64,000 bases of DNA from GWF2-38-69 sp965228125 (GTDB lineage: Bacteria > Verrucomicrobiota > Lentisphaeria > Victivallales > GWF2-38-69): contig OZ245791.1 in assembly GCA_965228125.1 (NCBI GenBank), forward strand, positions 1,612,001 through 1,676,000. The letters are read 5' to 3'. Positions 26,549 to 34,871 of the stretch are shown here, in pieces. Each line of letters starts with the position of its first letter. Position 1 is the first letter of the stretch. The translations under genes and the position numbers were made by a program. The notes under the pieces are model-generated. The model ran no database searches, was not told the DNA's origin, and saw only the letters and a list, made by a program, of their open reading frames with translations.

Positions 26549-27536
26549 ACTTAAAGGCCAAAAAGGAGTTGCGCTTATCGTAGTTCTCTCATTTCTTCTT
26601 TTAATGGCAATGATTGTCTCTACTGTTGTAGTCATATCACAATTTTCTTCACGGAAGGTGAAAATTGAAGCTGACAGAATAACGTCAGGCTATATTGCCG
26701 AAGGAGCTGCCTCAAGATTGCAATGGCTCATGATGGATGATAAGAAAGCTCATCCGAATTCTAACGCCCTAAAGCGCTTTGACAGCGTAATGAATGATAA
26801 TTCCGGCACAAGCCAATATATGGCCAATGGCAGCCCGATTGCTGTTCCATACTATGATGCGAAAGTTACGGCAAGGATTTATGATATGAATTCAGGCCTT
26901 AATATTTCAGGTGGGCAAGGGGTAAATTCTTTAAAACAACTCCTTCAGGTTTATACAAATACTCCTGGGCTTTATAACATGTTTAAAACTTTTATAGATC
27001 GTTTTAGTGACTATGTAGGAACAGGAATCGGCCGCAGCGTCAATGGCATGACAAGAGCTGATTATAACAATTTGGGACTAGCTCCTCTGCCTAGAAACGG
27101 ACAAATGCAGTATAGAGATGAGGTTCTTTGGATACCGGGATCTGAAGCTTTTTTCTTTCCTGATGGGAACGGACAGCTGTCAATATTCGACATAATAACT
27201 TCTGATTTCAATTCAAGCCAGGTGAATTTTTTTTCGGCAAGCAAACTGATTATTAGAGCCTTGTGTAATTATTCCGATCAGGAGGCTCAATATATAATAG
27301 ATGGAAGAGAAAGATGGTTTCAAAACCCCAACTTATCTCTTTATGATTTTATTGACCAGAAATACATGTCTGTTCTCAGGCAAAAATTCTCATTTCAGGA
27401 TTCAGGAAGTTATACAATCATTTTTAATGCATCAGCCGGAGACGGCTCTTTTGAAAGAGAATTGATTATTTCTTTAAAAATTGGTATATCTATGATAGGG
27501 GAATGCAATCAATACTATCAATACATTCTCTATTGA
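26541..27536 (+). CDS. gspK: Minor pseudopilin, GspK-like
   Basis: 331 aa from ATG at 26541, chosen because GAGGGGAG just upstream is a strong ribosome site and because the prepilin motif then lies close to the N-terminus. An upstream in-frame start at 26442 would bury it. The signature KGVALIVVLSFLLLMAMI has Gly at -1 and, as usual for GspK, no +5 Glu. The large periplasmic domain shows the GspK layout (MNSGLNISG, NNLGLAPLPRNGQMQYRDEVLWIPG). Last gene of the operon; no prepilin peptidase (GspO) lies in the window. Confidence 0.82.
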   Translation: MTELKGQKGVALIVVLSFLLLMAMIVSTVVVISQFSSRKVKIEADRITSGYIAEGAASRLQWLMMDDKKAHPNSNALKRFDSVMNDNSGTSQYMANGSPIAVPYYDAKVTARIYDMNSGLNISGGQGVNSLKQLLQVYTNTPGLYNMFKTFIDRFSDYVGTGIGRSVNGMTRADYNNLGLAPLPRNGQMQYRDEVLWIPGSEAFFFPDGNGQLSIFDIITSDFNSSQVNFFSASKLIIRALCNYSDQEAQYIIDGRERWFQNPNLSLYDFIDQKYMSVLRQKFSFQDSGSYTIIFNASAGDGSFERELIISLKIGISMIGECNQYYQYILY

Positions 27537-27578
27537 AATAACCTGATAAAGATATATTTTCATTACTGATTAAAAAAA

Positions 27579-27670
27579 GGAGAGATGCCGGAGTGGTCGA
27601 ACGGGGTGGTCTCGAAAACCATTGATGATTTTTTAATCATCCTAGGGTTCAAATCCCTATCTCTCCGCCA
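27579..27670 (+). tRNA. tRNA-Ser (CGA), including encoded CCA
   Basis: Acceptor arm GGAGAGA/TCTCTCC with discriminator G and encoded CCA. The D arm is followed by an anticodon loop CTCGAAA (anticodon CGA, closed by GTGGT/ACCAT). The long variable arm GATGATT-TTTT-AATCATC is typical of tRNA-Ser, and the T arm is TAGGG/CCCTA with loop TTCAAAT. The 3' 61 bases are repeated at 42576-42636, so this tRNA is the integration site of the adjacent element, and its 3' half was probably supplied by the element. Confidence 0.93.
27610..27670 (+). repeat. attL core: 3' part of tRNA-Ser
   Basis: Sixty-one bases running from the anticodon loop to CCA match 42576-42636 at 58 of 61 positions. The three differences are a compensated T-stem pair (T-A here, C-G at the far copy) and one T-loop base (A here, G there). 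Identity begins abruptly at the anticodon loop in both copies, as expected of an attachment core. Confidence 0.88.
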
Positions 27671-27708
27671 CTTACCACGCACATAAAATTAATTATTTGT
27701 CTTTTATC

Positions 27709-27772
27709 TGTTACTACCTTGTTACTAAGTCCCATCATACGCTATAGTGATATATACAGAAATAATAGTAAC
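27709..27772 (+). promoter_or_regulatory. Candidate integrase arm-type sites (TGTTACTA)
   Basis: TGTTACTA occurs at 27709-27716 and 27720-27727 (11-bp spacing), with an inverted GTTACTA at 27766-27772. A further direct copy lies at 42495-42502, near the other att site. Repeated short motifs clustered at both ends of an integrated element are what arm-type recombinase or excisionase sites look like. Inferred from position only. Confidence 0.45.
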
Positions 27773-27788
27773 GAATAAGAGGTATAAA

Positions 27789-28889
27789 ATGATTTACAAG
27801 CGACACCATTCGCCCTACTGGACAGCCGCCTTTTATGTTAAGAACACTGAAGGGAAATTAATAAAAAGGGCTATTTGCACCAAGACAGCAGATAGAGACA
27901 CAGCTCTTGCCGTTGAAAGGTCATTAAAAAAAGCTTCCGGAGAACTGGCAGAAAAGAAGCGCATTGAGAACTTCCTTGCTAAGACTGCCGAGATAGTCAA
28001 TGCTTCTACTGTTAATGAAGGACTGCCATTGTCTTTGGTCTGGGAACGGTACTCGAAGCACCCTACACAGGCAAAGCGGACTCCTGCAACTCAAAACACA
28101 AAGCGAGTATTGTGGAACTGCTTTTATAGATGGCTGAAGGGAAATTACCCTGCCGCAACAATTATGCAGGATGTAACCAGAGAGATCGCCGACAGCTATC
28201 TTAAATCTCTTGCAGGTTCTTCCAGTTCTAAATTCAACAATATCAAGAGCACGCTAAGCTCTGTCTGGCATATTTTAGCGATAGAAGCTCAAATACCTGA
28301 GAATATATGGAGACTGTTCTCTAGAGCGGAAGATGATTCTACAAGGTATAGGGATTTCTCCATGGAGGAAATAAGATCTCTAATAAGCCATGCAGTAGGT
28401 GAATGGAAAGGGTTGATTGCAACAGCATTCTATACAGGATTGCGTTTTAAAGATGCAGTTCATCTACAGAAGTCTCAAGTCCAAGGCGACTATCTAGTAC
28501 TGGTGCCAGCAAAGACCAAGCGAAAAAGAAAAGATGTTACCATATTCATTAGACCTGAGCTTAGGGCGATTCTGGAGTATCAGGCGAGCTTATCTCCTAA
28601 GAGCCAGCATTTCTTTCCAGATTGCGTCAAAAGGTACACCGAAAGGGCTTTTCAGGGCGAATTCGGCGAGTTACTTAAGGAATGTGGTATAGTCGATAAC
28701 AGCAGAGGCAATGTTGGCTTTCACAGCTTACGCCATAGCTTTGTAACTCAGGCAGAAGAAAGCGGTGTTGACAGAAAGGTTATTCAGGGGATTGTTGGAC
28801 ACGGCTCACCTGTTATGACCGGACACTATAGCCACGATATAAAAACCATTAAGCAGATTGAAAAGATGCCTAATCTTATTGGAGAGTAA
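27789..28889 (+). CDS. Tyrosine-recombinase integrase of the tRNA-Ser element
   Basis: 366 aa from ATG at 27789, which has AAGAGG upstream; a GTG at 27747 is the alternative. A SAM-like core-binding domain (about 70-170) precedes the catalytic domain with R219 (TGLRFKDA), H312 and R315 (HSLRHSF), H338 (GHGSP) and nucleophile Y347 (GHYSH). It would insert and excise the element at the tRNA-Ser 3' end. Its 3' 588 bp (from 28302) are duplicated at 31339 by the IS insertion; this left copy is the full-length one. It is followed 4 bp later by the duplicated hypothetical gene. Confidence 0.92.
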   Translation: MIYKRHHSPYWTAAFYVKNTEGKLIKRAICTKTADRDTALAVERSLKKASGELAEKKRIENFLAKTAEIVNASTVNEGLPLSLVWERYSKHPTQAKRTPATQNTKRVLWNCFYRWLKGNYPAATIMQDVTREIADSYLKSLAGSSSSKFNNIKSTLSSVWHILAIEAQIPENIWRLFSRAEDDSTRYRDFSMEEIRSLISHAVGEWKGLIATAFYTGLRFKDAVHLQKSQVQGDYLVLVPAKTKRKRKDVTIFIRPELRAILEYQASLSPKSQHFFPDCVKRYTERAFQGEFGELLKECGIVDNSRGNVGFHSLRHSFVTQAEESGVDRKVIQGIVGHGSPVMTGHYSHDIKTIKQIEKMPNLIGE

Positions 28890-29415
28890 AAGCATGGACA
28901 AGTCATTAGAAAAGCTTTCTTTAGCAGAAGTTATGACAACAATGAAAGGCGATAACTTAAAGCTAAAAGAAATAATAAGAAGTGGAATATGGAAGGGAGA
29001 AATGGGCAACAAAATACTTAAATTTTATATACATGCCCTAGCTAAGCAAAATACTTTCATTTGTTTAAGTCTAGATGGCTCAGGTGAAATGCTTGTACCA
29101 GACGGCTTTGAATTGAATAAGGATTCTATTTCTTTTCCTTTGGAAATTTTTGCAGAAGTAGCTGGTGGTCTCGTAGCTGAATACCTTATTCCGGACTATG
29201 AACTTTCTTCAGACTATGAACTTGCAAATGACTTAAAAGAAGTATCTTCAGAAAAAGGGCTTTTCAAAAAAGAGATGATTAAAAATAACTTAGAAGATAT
29301 TAGATATCTTTTAAATGTAGAGGAGTTACGAAACATCCAAGGAAAATATGAAGAAAAATTCCCAAAATTTATAGAGGAAATTAAAGATAACATCAATAAT
29401 ATCAAAAACATTGAT
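28302..29415 (+). repeat. Left copy of 1,114-bp direct repeat flanking the IS
   Basis: This segment is repeated at 31339-32452, identical wherever I compared it. The left copy ends at the first base before the IS left inverted repeat and the right copy begins at the first base after the IS right inverted repeat. Both copies are 1,114 bp long. It covers the integrase 3' end and the first part of the following gene. Confidence 0.9.
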
Positions 29416-29442
29416 CCCGACTTCGGCGGTGTAATTGTATAA
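28894..29442 (+). pseudogene. Hypothetical gene truncated by IS insertion (left copy)
   Basis: From ATG 28894 (GGAGAG upstream) the frame matches the intact gene at 31931-32827 until base 29415, where the IS begins. It then reads 9 codons of IS sequence (PDFGGVIV) to a stop at 29442. It is therefore a 3'-truncated duplicate created with the IS target duplication. The intact copy on the other side of the IS presumably supplies the function. Confidence 0.85.
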
Positions 29443-31338
29443 CATGTTGATAGGCAATAATAGTGCCTTTTTTCTAGGCACTACATTATTTCTGGCAATA
29501 GTTGATAAGAGTTTTATTTGCTGATATTTATAGCAAATGGTGTTTTGGAGTAGTCTTTTCCGAATATCTTGTGGATTTTTACTGCTTCTGGAGAGGCGTT
29601 GGAAGGTATCGCGTAGTGGTGGTTGGTTTTCTTGTGCCTTACAATTCTCAAGTTTGATGAGAGCAATGCTGTCCTTATTCTTTCAGGGGACATGGCTTCA
29701 TGTTGTAGTTTAATTCTATAACTTACATGCCTTACGCAGACAAGCGACATAAAGCATATTGCTATGTGCGCTCTTATCCTATTGGGAGTCCAATGGAATA
29801 TTGGCCTTATCTTGAGGTCGTGCTTGGTTATCCTGAAGCACTCTTCTATCTGCCATAAGTTATGGTATTGTTCATTTATTTCCTCGAGGCTAATTTCCAT
29901 ATCATTAGTTACTACTGCATGAAGGCCGTCAAATTTTGCTGACTGGACTATCTTCTCTTCGTCGATTTCTATTTCCGAGTCGCCCTTGAGTTTTAGGTAT
30001 TTCTTATAACCGGAGTTGCTTATCATGGATTTCGGATCTTTGCTGGCAGAAAGTTTCTTCTTCATCCTTAAAATGTTTTGCTCACGATCTTTAGCGTCTT
30101 TTTGAGCTCTTGTTATACTATAGGTGGAAATGATTCTTTTATCGCCGATGGCTATCTCTTTTGCTTTTTCGTTTCCAAGTTGGGTATAGGATGATATATC
30201 CTGAATAGAGGATATTATCTCTTTGCTTTGGTTCTTAATCCTGCATCCGACTATGTACTTAATCTTTTCAGATTCCAGGTATGCCAAATTGGCGGAGCTG
30301 AGCATAGCGCTGTCTGCTACAAATGTGAGGCTTTCAATATCATAATTATCTTTGAGCTTATCTATCATTGTCCTGAGAGTATTTCCTTCAAAAGTAGAGC
30401 CTGGAAATACCTCATATCCCAGAGGAAGCCCTTCAACAGTAGCTATTAGAGCAAGCAATACCTGCGGCTGATTGAACATCAAATCCTTGCTGTAACCATT
30501 TTGCTTAAGCTCATCTGGAGTAAAACTTTCAAAGTACAATGTCGTGCAATCATAAAAAAGCACCCTGACTTTTTCTTTGAGCAACTGCTCAGCAGAATCC
30601 CTGGCAAACATATTGATTCTTCTGACGCACTCTTCATCTATTAAGTCCATCATCCTGTAAACCGAGTCAAGAGAAAAGCTTATCCCAAAATTGCTCTCTA
30701 ATATTTCCACAGTATGCCTTTTGCTGCCAGGCGAGGCTATTCTTCCCATTATAATATGAAAGAGCTTATTCAAAGCGTTCTCATGCGATGCTGGTCTTGG
30801 TATAACCTTGTCAAAGCCAAGCTCATGATAGACTTCGCCGTAAATATCGTGTATTCCAGTTACTACATCCTGAACGGCCTCCACATCCTTGAGTTTCACA
30901 TTATCAGGAACTTCTTCCTTATGTTTCCTGCCTTCTATGGCAAGCTCAGCCATTGTTTCAGGAGCAATCAAATACGGTTCTTTTTCATTCTCCAGGTTAG
31001 CTTTGATATATTCAGCCATGTCTTTGAGCATTTTGAGCTCATTGTCGTTGGCTGCTATGCCTACATGTCTGACTATCTTCTGTTTAACCTTCTCTCCATC
31101 TCTCACATTCTCAACTATTTGAACTGATAGTCTCGGGCTGTTCGGCGTGCTTTTTACTCTTATGAACATTTTGTTTTTCCTTTTTCTTATTCCTATAATT
31201 TAAGAGCATTTCAAAGTAAGTTCAATAGGAATTTTAAAGAAATAAGAATCTATGCAGATAACTAGGCACTACAAGGCCACTTTTTGAAACCTTGAGGCTG
31301 GCTTCTCAGGAAAATATCATTCCACCGCCGAAGTCGGG
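29416..31338 (-). mobile_element. IS1634-family insertion sequence, 1,923 bp
   Basis: The element is bounded by perfect 16-bp terminal inverted repeats: CCCGACTTCGGCGGTG at 29416-29431 and its complement at 31323-31338. Subterminal CTAGGCACTAC motifs occur near both ends (about 29474 and 31260). It encodes one transposase on the minus strand, and the surrounding DNA is duplicated over 1,114 bp. It is apparently complete and recent, because the flanking copies have not diverged. Confidence 0.93.
29514..31169 (-). CDS. IS1634-family (DDE) transposase
   Basis: 551 aa, full length for the family. The N-terminus FIRVKSTPNSPRLSVQIVEN matches IS1634/IS1549-type transposases. The DDE residues can be placed: D206 in LFYDCTTLYFES, D286 in FVADSAMLS and E442 in the YHNLWQIEECFRITK box, followed by IRPIFHW. 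It cuts and joins the IS ends. No frameshift or stop is seen, so it is probably active. Confidence 0.93.
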   Translation of the reverse strand: MFIRVKSTPNSPRLSVQIVENVRDGEKVKQKIVRHVGIAANDNELKMLKDMAEYIKANLENEKEPYLIAPETMAELAIEGRKHKEEVPDNVKLKDVEAVQDVVTGIHDIYGEVYHELGFDKVIPRPASHENALNKLFHIIMGRIASPGSKRHTVEILESNFGISFSLDSVYRMMDLIDEECVRRINMFARDSAEQLLKEKVRVLFYDCTTLYFESFTPDELKQNGYSKDLMFNQPQVLLALIATVEGLPLGYEVFPGSTFEGNTLRTMIDKLKDNYDIESLTFVADSAMLSSANLAYLESEKIKYIVGCRIKNQSKEIISSIQDISSYTQLGNEKAKEIAIGDKRIISTYSITRAQKDAKDREQNILRMKKKLSASKDPKSMISNSGYKKYLKLKGDSEIEIDEEKIVQSAKFDGLHAVVTNDMEISLEEINEQYHNLWQIEECFRITKHDLKIRPIFHWTPNRIRAHIAICFMSLVCVRHVSYRIKLQHEAMSPERIRTALLSSNLRIVRHKKTNHHYAIPSNASPEAVKIHKIFGKDYSKTPFAINISK

Positions 31339-31926
31339 AATATATGGAGACTGTTCTCTAGAGCGGAAGATGATTCTACAAGGTATAGGGATTTCTCCAT
31401 GGAGGAAATAAGATCTCTAATAAGCCATGCAGTAGGTGAATGGAAAGGGTTGATTGCAACAGCATTCTATACAGGATTGCGTTTTAAAGATGCAGTTCAT
31501 CTACAGAAGTCTCAAGTCCAAGGCGACTATCTAGTACTGGTGCCAGCAAAGACCAAGCGAAAAAGAAAAGATGTTACCATATTCATTAGACCTGAGCTTA
31601 GGGCGATTCTGGAGTATCAGGCGAGCTTATCTCCTAAGAGCCAGCATTTCTTTCCAGATTGCGTCAAAAGGTACACCGAAAGGGCTTTTCAGGGCGAATT
31701 CGGCGAGTTACTTAAGGAATGTGGTATAGTCGATAACAGCAGAGGCAATGTTGGCTTTCACAGCTTACGCCATAGCTTTGTAACTCAGGCAGAAGAAAGC
31801 GGTGTTGACAGAAAGGTTATTCAGGGGATTGTTGGACACGGCTCACCTGTTATGACCGGACACTATAGCCACGATATAAAAACCATTAAGCAGATTGAAA
31901 AGATGCCTAATCTTATTGGAGAGTAA
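31339..31926 (+). pseudogene. 5'-truncated integrase copy
   Basis: Carries the last 195 codons plus stop of the integrase, including all catalytic residues, but lacks the start and core-binding domain. An internal ATG at 31399 could give a 175-aa catalytic-domain fragment, though no good ribosome site precedes it. It is a by-product of the IS target duplication. Confidence 0.88.
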
Positions 31927-32452
31927 AAGCATGGACAAGTCATTAGAAAAGCTTTCTTTAGCAGAAGTTATGACAACAATGAAAGGCGATAACTTAAAGC
32001 TAAAAGAAATAATAAGAAGTGGAATATGGAAGGGAGAAATGGGCAACAAAATACTTAAATTTTATATACATGCCCTAGCTAAGCAAAATACTTTCATTTG
32101 TTTAAGTCTAGATGGCTCAGGTGAAATGCTTGTACCAGACGGCTTTGAATTGAATAAGGATTCTATTTCTTTTCCTTTGGAAATTTTTGCAGAAGTAGCT
32201 GGTGGTCTCGTAGCTGAATACCTTATTCCGGACTATGAACTTTCTTCAGACTATGAACTTGCAAATGACTTAAAAGAAGTATCTTCAGAAAAAGGGCTTT
32301 TCAAAAAAGAGATGATTAAAAATAACTTAGAAGATATTAGATATCTTTTAAATGTAGAGGAGTTACGAAACATCCAAGGAAAATATGAAGAAAAATTCCC
32401 AAAATTTATAGAGGAAATTAAAGATAACATCAATAATATCAAAAACATTGAT
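31339..32452 (+). repeat. Right copy of 1,114-bp direct repeat flanking the IS
   Basis: Matches 28302-29415 over its full 1,114 bp, beginning exactly after the IS right end. Beyond 32452 the sequence continues into the intact downstream gene, while beyond 29415 the left copy meets the IS. The original target therefore lay across this segment. Confidence 0.9.
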
Positions 32453-32827
32453 AATATAGATCGTTCAAATTTAGATTATTTTTTAGAGGATGTAATAAAA
32501 CATAAGAGAGATAATTTAACTGGGATTGCAATTCTTCAAGCAATCAGTTTCGGGGAGCAACTAACAATGGCTAAACTGAAATCATTAGGAGTAGATAAAA
32601 AAATCCTTGCCAAACTCAATCAGGAACTCAAACCCGTCAAAAAGGCTGAAATCGCACCATATCAAGAAGAACTTCTTAAACTATATAATAAACAACTTGC
32701 GAAAGGGAAAACTGAGCGTTGCGCTGTAAGAATTGCCTTAGACACACTCTATGACAAATTTCCAGATATAAAAGGGAGTCGTGGAACTCATCGTAACTGG
32801 TTACACAGAGCCGTAAAAATCAAATAA
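31931..32827 (+). CDS. Hypothetical protein next to integrase, 298 aa (intact copy)
   Basis: From ATG 31931 with GGAGAG upstream. The product is soluble and Lys/Glu-rich: an N-terminal region (1-165), a helical segment with EELRNIQGKYEEKFPKFIEEIKDN, and a C-terminal helical portion ending RGTHRNWLHRAVKIK. I do not recognise it. It originally followed the integrase by 4 bp, an arrangement typical of element-encoded accessory or regulatory proteins. A strong terminator follows at 32854. The 3' third is unique to this copy. Confidence 0.75.
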   Translation: MDKSLEKLSLAEVMTTMKGDNLKLKEIIRSGIWKGEMGNKILKFYIHALAKQNTFICLSLDGSGEMLVPDGFELNKDSISFPLEIFAEVAGGLVAEYLIPDYELSSDYELANDLKEVSSEKGLFKKEMIKNNLEDIRYLLNVEELRNIQGKYEEKFPKFIEEIKDNINNIKNIDNIDRSNLDYFLEDVIKHKRDNLTGIAILQAISFGEQLTMAKLKSLGVDKKILAKLNQELKPVKKAEIAPYQEELLKLYNKQLAKGKTERCAVRIALDTLYDKFPDIKGSRGTHRNWLHRAVKIK

Positions 32828-32853
32828 TTCAGTTGTTTCAATTTGATTCTTTG

Positions 32854-32887
32854 AAAACCCTAGAAAACCTCTAGGGTTTTTTGTTTT
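32854..32887 (+). terminator. Rho-independent terminator after the integrase operon
   Basis: AAAACCCTAG (32854-32863) and CTAGGGTTTT (32871-32880) form a perfect 10-bp stem with a 7-base loop, running into TTTTTTGTTTT. It closes the integrase/hypothetical transcription unit. Confidence 0.85.
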
Positions 32888-33058
32888 CTGCAAGTCGTTA
32901 GTGCTTAACGCAACTAGTATTAATATGCCTTTTCTCCACTCTAGTATGAATAAACAAAAACTATATTAACATGCTTAATATAAGCACTATATGCTGTAGT
33001 CATGCAGATATTCGCTGCTATTATGGGATTATCAAACACCAACAAATAGGAGTGTGAA

Positions 33059-33268
33059 ATGATACAAAAAAACATCAGACAACCGGCTATTATGCTACTT
33101 ACCAAAGATGAAATCTGTCAAAGCGGAAACTTGTCTCTGGCTTCAGTTAATCGCCTGCTCGTAACCAAGAAACTAAAATTCATCAAGATTGGCAAAGCTG
33201 TCCGCATTCCAGAATCAGAATGGCTACGCTTTTGTTCCGCAGGGATAGAGGGAGTTATTAATAGTTAA
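33059..33268 (+). CDS. Excisionase-like HTH protein
   Basis: 69 aa with the winged-helix excisionase/AlpA layout: LLTKDEICQSGNLSLASVNRLL (helix-turn-helix), then LKFIKIGKAVRIPESEWLRF (wing and recognition strand). GGAGTG precedes the ATG. In integrative elements such proteins direct excision or activate the replication genes. It is the first gene after the terminator at 32854 and may start the rightward operon. Confidence 0.75.
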   Translation: MIQKNIRQPAIMLLTKDEICQSGNLSLASVNRLLVTKKLKFIKIGKAVRIPESEWLRFCSAGIEGVINS

Positions 33269-33368
33269 TACCGACTATAAAGAGCGCATCAAACTATAAA
33301 CCACAACCTAGAATCCAAATTAACGGCAATATTGCCCAACTCAATAATAATAAAAGGAACCCTGGATC

Positions 33369-33521
33369 ATGCAAAGTAGAACAACAAAAAACGATAGGAT
33401 AAGCCCAAGTCGCCAAACTGAAAACTTATCCTACCGCCCAGGATGCCCGCAAGGGCATTCTTCTTACAATTATAACCAGAAGCCTTTATTTTCAATTACT
33501 TGGAAGGCTACAACGGGCTAA
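33369..33521 (+). CDS. Possible small protein within a structured leader
   Basis: A 50-codon frame (MQSRTTKNDRISPS... to ...SITWKATTG) with AAAGGA about 12 bases upstream of ATG 33369. It overlaps two hairpins: TAGGATAAG (33395-33403) with CTTATCCTA (33425-33433), and ATGCCC/GGGCAT around a GCAA tetraloop (33443-33458) followed by TTCTTCTT. The stretch 33269-33679 holds no other gene. It may instead be a structured RNA or attenuator upstream of the next HTH gene; coding status is uncertain. Confidence 0.3.
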   Translation: MQSRTTKNDRISPSRQTENLSYRPGCPQGHSSYNYNQKPLFSITWKATTG

Positions 33522-33679
33522 TCCAAAGCACTTCGCCAATGTACTCTTGCTTAACTCAAGTATATATCTGTTTCATTCTATAGACTCTTGTATGTCGTTA
33601 TATACCACTAGAACGCTCCGAATATTGTTGTGAATAAAGTTCAAAATAATCTCAAACAATAATCAAAGGAGTTTAGGCA

Positions 33680-33865
33680 ATGGAAGAAAGGAACTACTTA
33701 TCAAGGGTAGAAGCGGCAAAGTATCTGGGTGTAAGCATAGAAACGCTTCATGCATGGGCAAGTAATGGAAAACACAAAATCCCATACACTAGGCTTGGCA
33801 GAAAAGCTATTTACAACATTAACGATCTACAAACCTTCCTTGCTTCGCAAGTAAAAGGCGTATAG
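33680..33865 (+). CDS. HTH_17/excisionase-family DNA-binding protein
   Basis: 61 aa. The frame encodes the classic compact HTH_17 fold: YLSRVEAAKYLGVSIETLHAWASNG followed by IPYTRLGRKAIYNINDLQTFL. AAGGAG lies 8 bases upstream of the ATG. Together with the gene at 33059 the element has two excisionase-like proteins, possibly one Xis and one transcriptional regulator of the replication genes 15-200 bp downstream. Confidence 0.78.
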   Translation: MEERNYLSRVEAAKYLGVSIETLHAWASNGKHKIPYTRLGRKAIYNINDLQTFLASQVKGV

Positions 33866-33877
33866 GAAAGAAATACG

Positions 33878-34084
33878 ATGAATCAGGACTTTACAGTTGT
33901 TCCTAATAGATATTCAGCGGAACTTCAATGCTCTGTTCTTGACCTTCTGAAAGAATCCGGAATTGCTGAAAAGGTATGTGCAAAAGTCAAACAACTAATT
34001 CTCTATAAAAGAGATTCTACTCTATTTAGAGTGTCGAAATTTGGAGCGCAGGACTATGGACGACTCTACAAAAACATCAGATAA
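33878..34084 (+). CDS. Small hypothetical protein, 68 aa
   Basis: A short soluble protein (MNQDFTVVPNRYSAELQCSV...) 12 bp after the HTH gene, with GGAAAG upstream of the ATG. Its 3' end overlaps the replication gene by 29 bp, which supports its being a real, translationally coupled frame. No recognised motif. Confidence 0.5.
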   Translation: MNQDFTVVPNRYSAELQCSVLDLLKESGIAEKVCAKVKQLILYKRDSTLFRVSKFGAQDYGRLYKNIR

Positions 34085-34871
34085 TTTATCTCAGGGATTT
34101 ATCAAACTGCATCGCTCTATTCAGAAATGGGAGTGGTATCAGCATCCTGTTGTTTCAAGAGTATTCCTTCACATTCTCCTTAATTGCAATCATACAGAAA
34201 AGAAATGGCAGGGCATAACAATCCCGAGGGGCAGTTTTGTTGCAGGAAGAAAACAGCTTAGTTCTAGCCTCAAAATAAGTGAACGTTCAATTAGAACTGC
34301 ACTAACTAAGCTAAAAACGACCAACGAAGTGACCATAAAAACGACCAATAGATATAGTATTATTTCAGCCTCAAATTATGAAAAATATCATTCTGAAATG
34401 CCCAATGAAACGACCAATGATTGCGCCAACAAACGACCAACAAGTGACCAACAAACGACCACTACTAAGAAATATAAGAATGAAAAGAAATATATATACC
34501 CTGAAAAGATTCAGGGGATAGTTAAGCACTTTTATATCTCTAAGGAAAGCATTGAGAATGCTGAATATAAAAACCAATTGCAGAAACTTGATTTAAATAA
34601 AAGTTTCGATGCTGTGCAAAAATTAAATACTCTTGACGGCGAGCAGGTGAAGACTATCGGCGAAGTTCTGACGTGGAGTCTTACCGATGACTTTTGGAGC
34701 AAGCAGATAATCAGTCTTGCCAGCCTACGCCAGAAGGGGAAGAATGGTCTTACTAAGTTTTTCAACTGCAAAAATGCTATGCTGAAAAGCGTAGGTTATC
34801 AACAGAATACTCCCTCAAAAAACTTAAGTGATGAAGAATTCGAAAAACTTCAGATGGAGGCATTCGAATGA
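34056..34871 (+). CDS. Phage-type replication protein with winged-helix domain
   Basis: 271 aa from ATG 34056, preferred over an in-frame TTG at 34041 because GGAGCG lies 8 bases upstream. Residues about 10-105 match phage replication-organiser proteins: GFIKLHRSIQKWEW, ITIPRGSFVAGRKQLSSSLKISERSIRTALTKL, then a TTNRYSIISASNYEKYH strand. The C-terminal half is helical and may recruit the helicase. It overlaps the helicase gene by 4 bp, as lambda O/P-like pairs do. It probably binds the element's origin. Confidence 0.7.
   Translation: MDDSTKTSDNLSQGFIKLHRSIQKWEWYQHPVVSRVFLHILLNCNHTEKKWQGITIPRGSFVAGRKQLSSSLKISERSIRTALTKLKTTNEVTIKTTNRYSIISASNYEKYHSEMPNETTNDCANKRPTSDQQTTTTKKYKNEKKYIYPEKIQGIVKHFYISKESIENAEYKNQLQKLDLNKSFDAVQKLNTLDGEQVKTIGEVLTWSLTDDFWSKQIISLASLRQKGKNGLTKFFNCKNAMLKSVGYQQNTPSKNLSDEEFEKLQMEAFE

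Noticed and set aside
16035..27536. Type IV pilus operon
   Set aside because: The D-E-F-G-H-I-J-K order and GspG, GspI and GspK features fit type II secretion; no PilT, PilA or PilQ-type AMIN domain is seen.
28302..32452. Composite transposon or simple tandem duplication instead of a target duplication
   Set aside because: Only one IS is present and the repeat edges match the IS ends to the base on both sides, which a pre-existing duplication would not predict.
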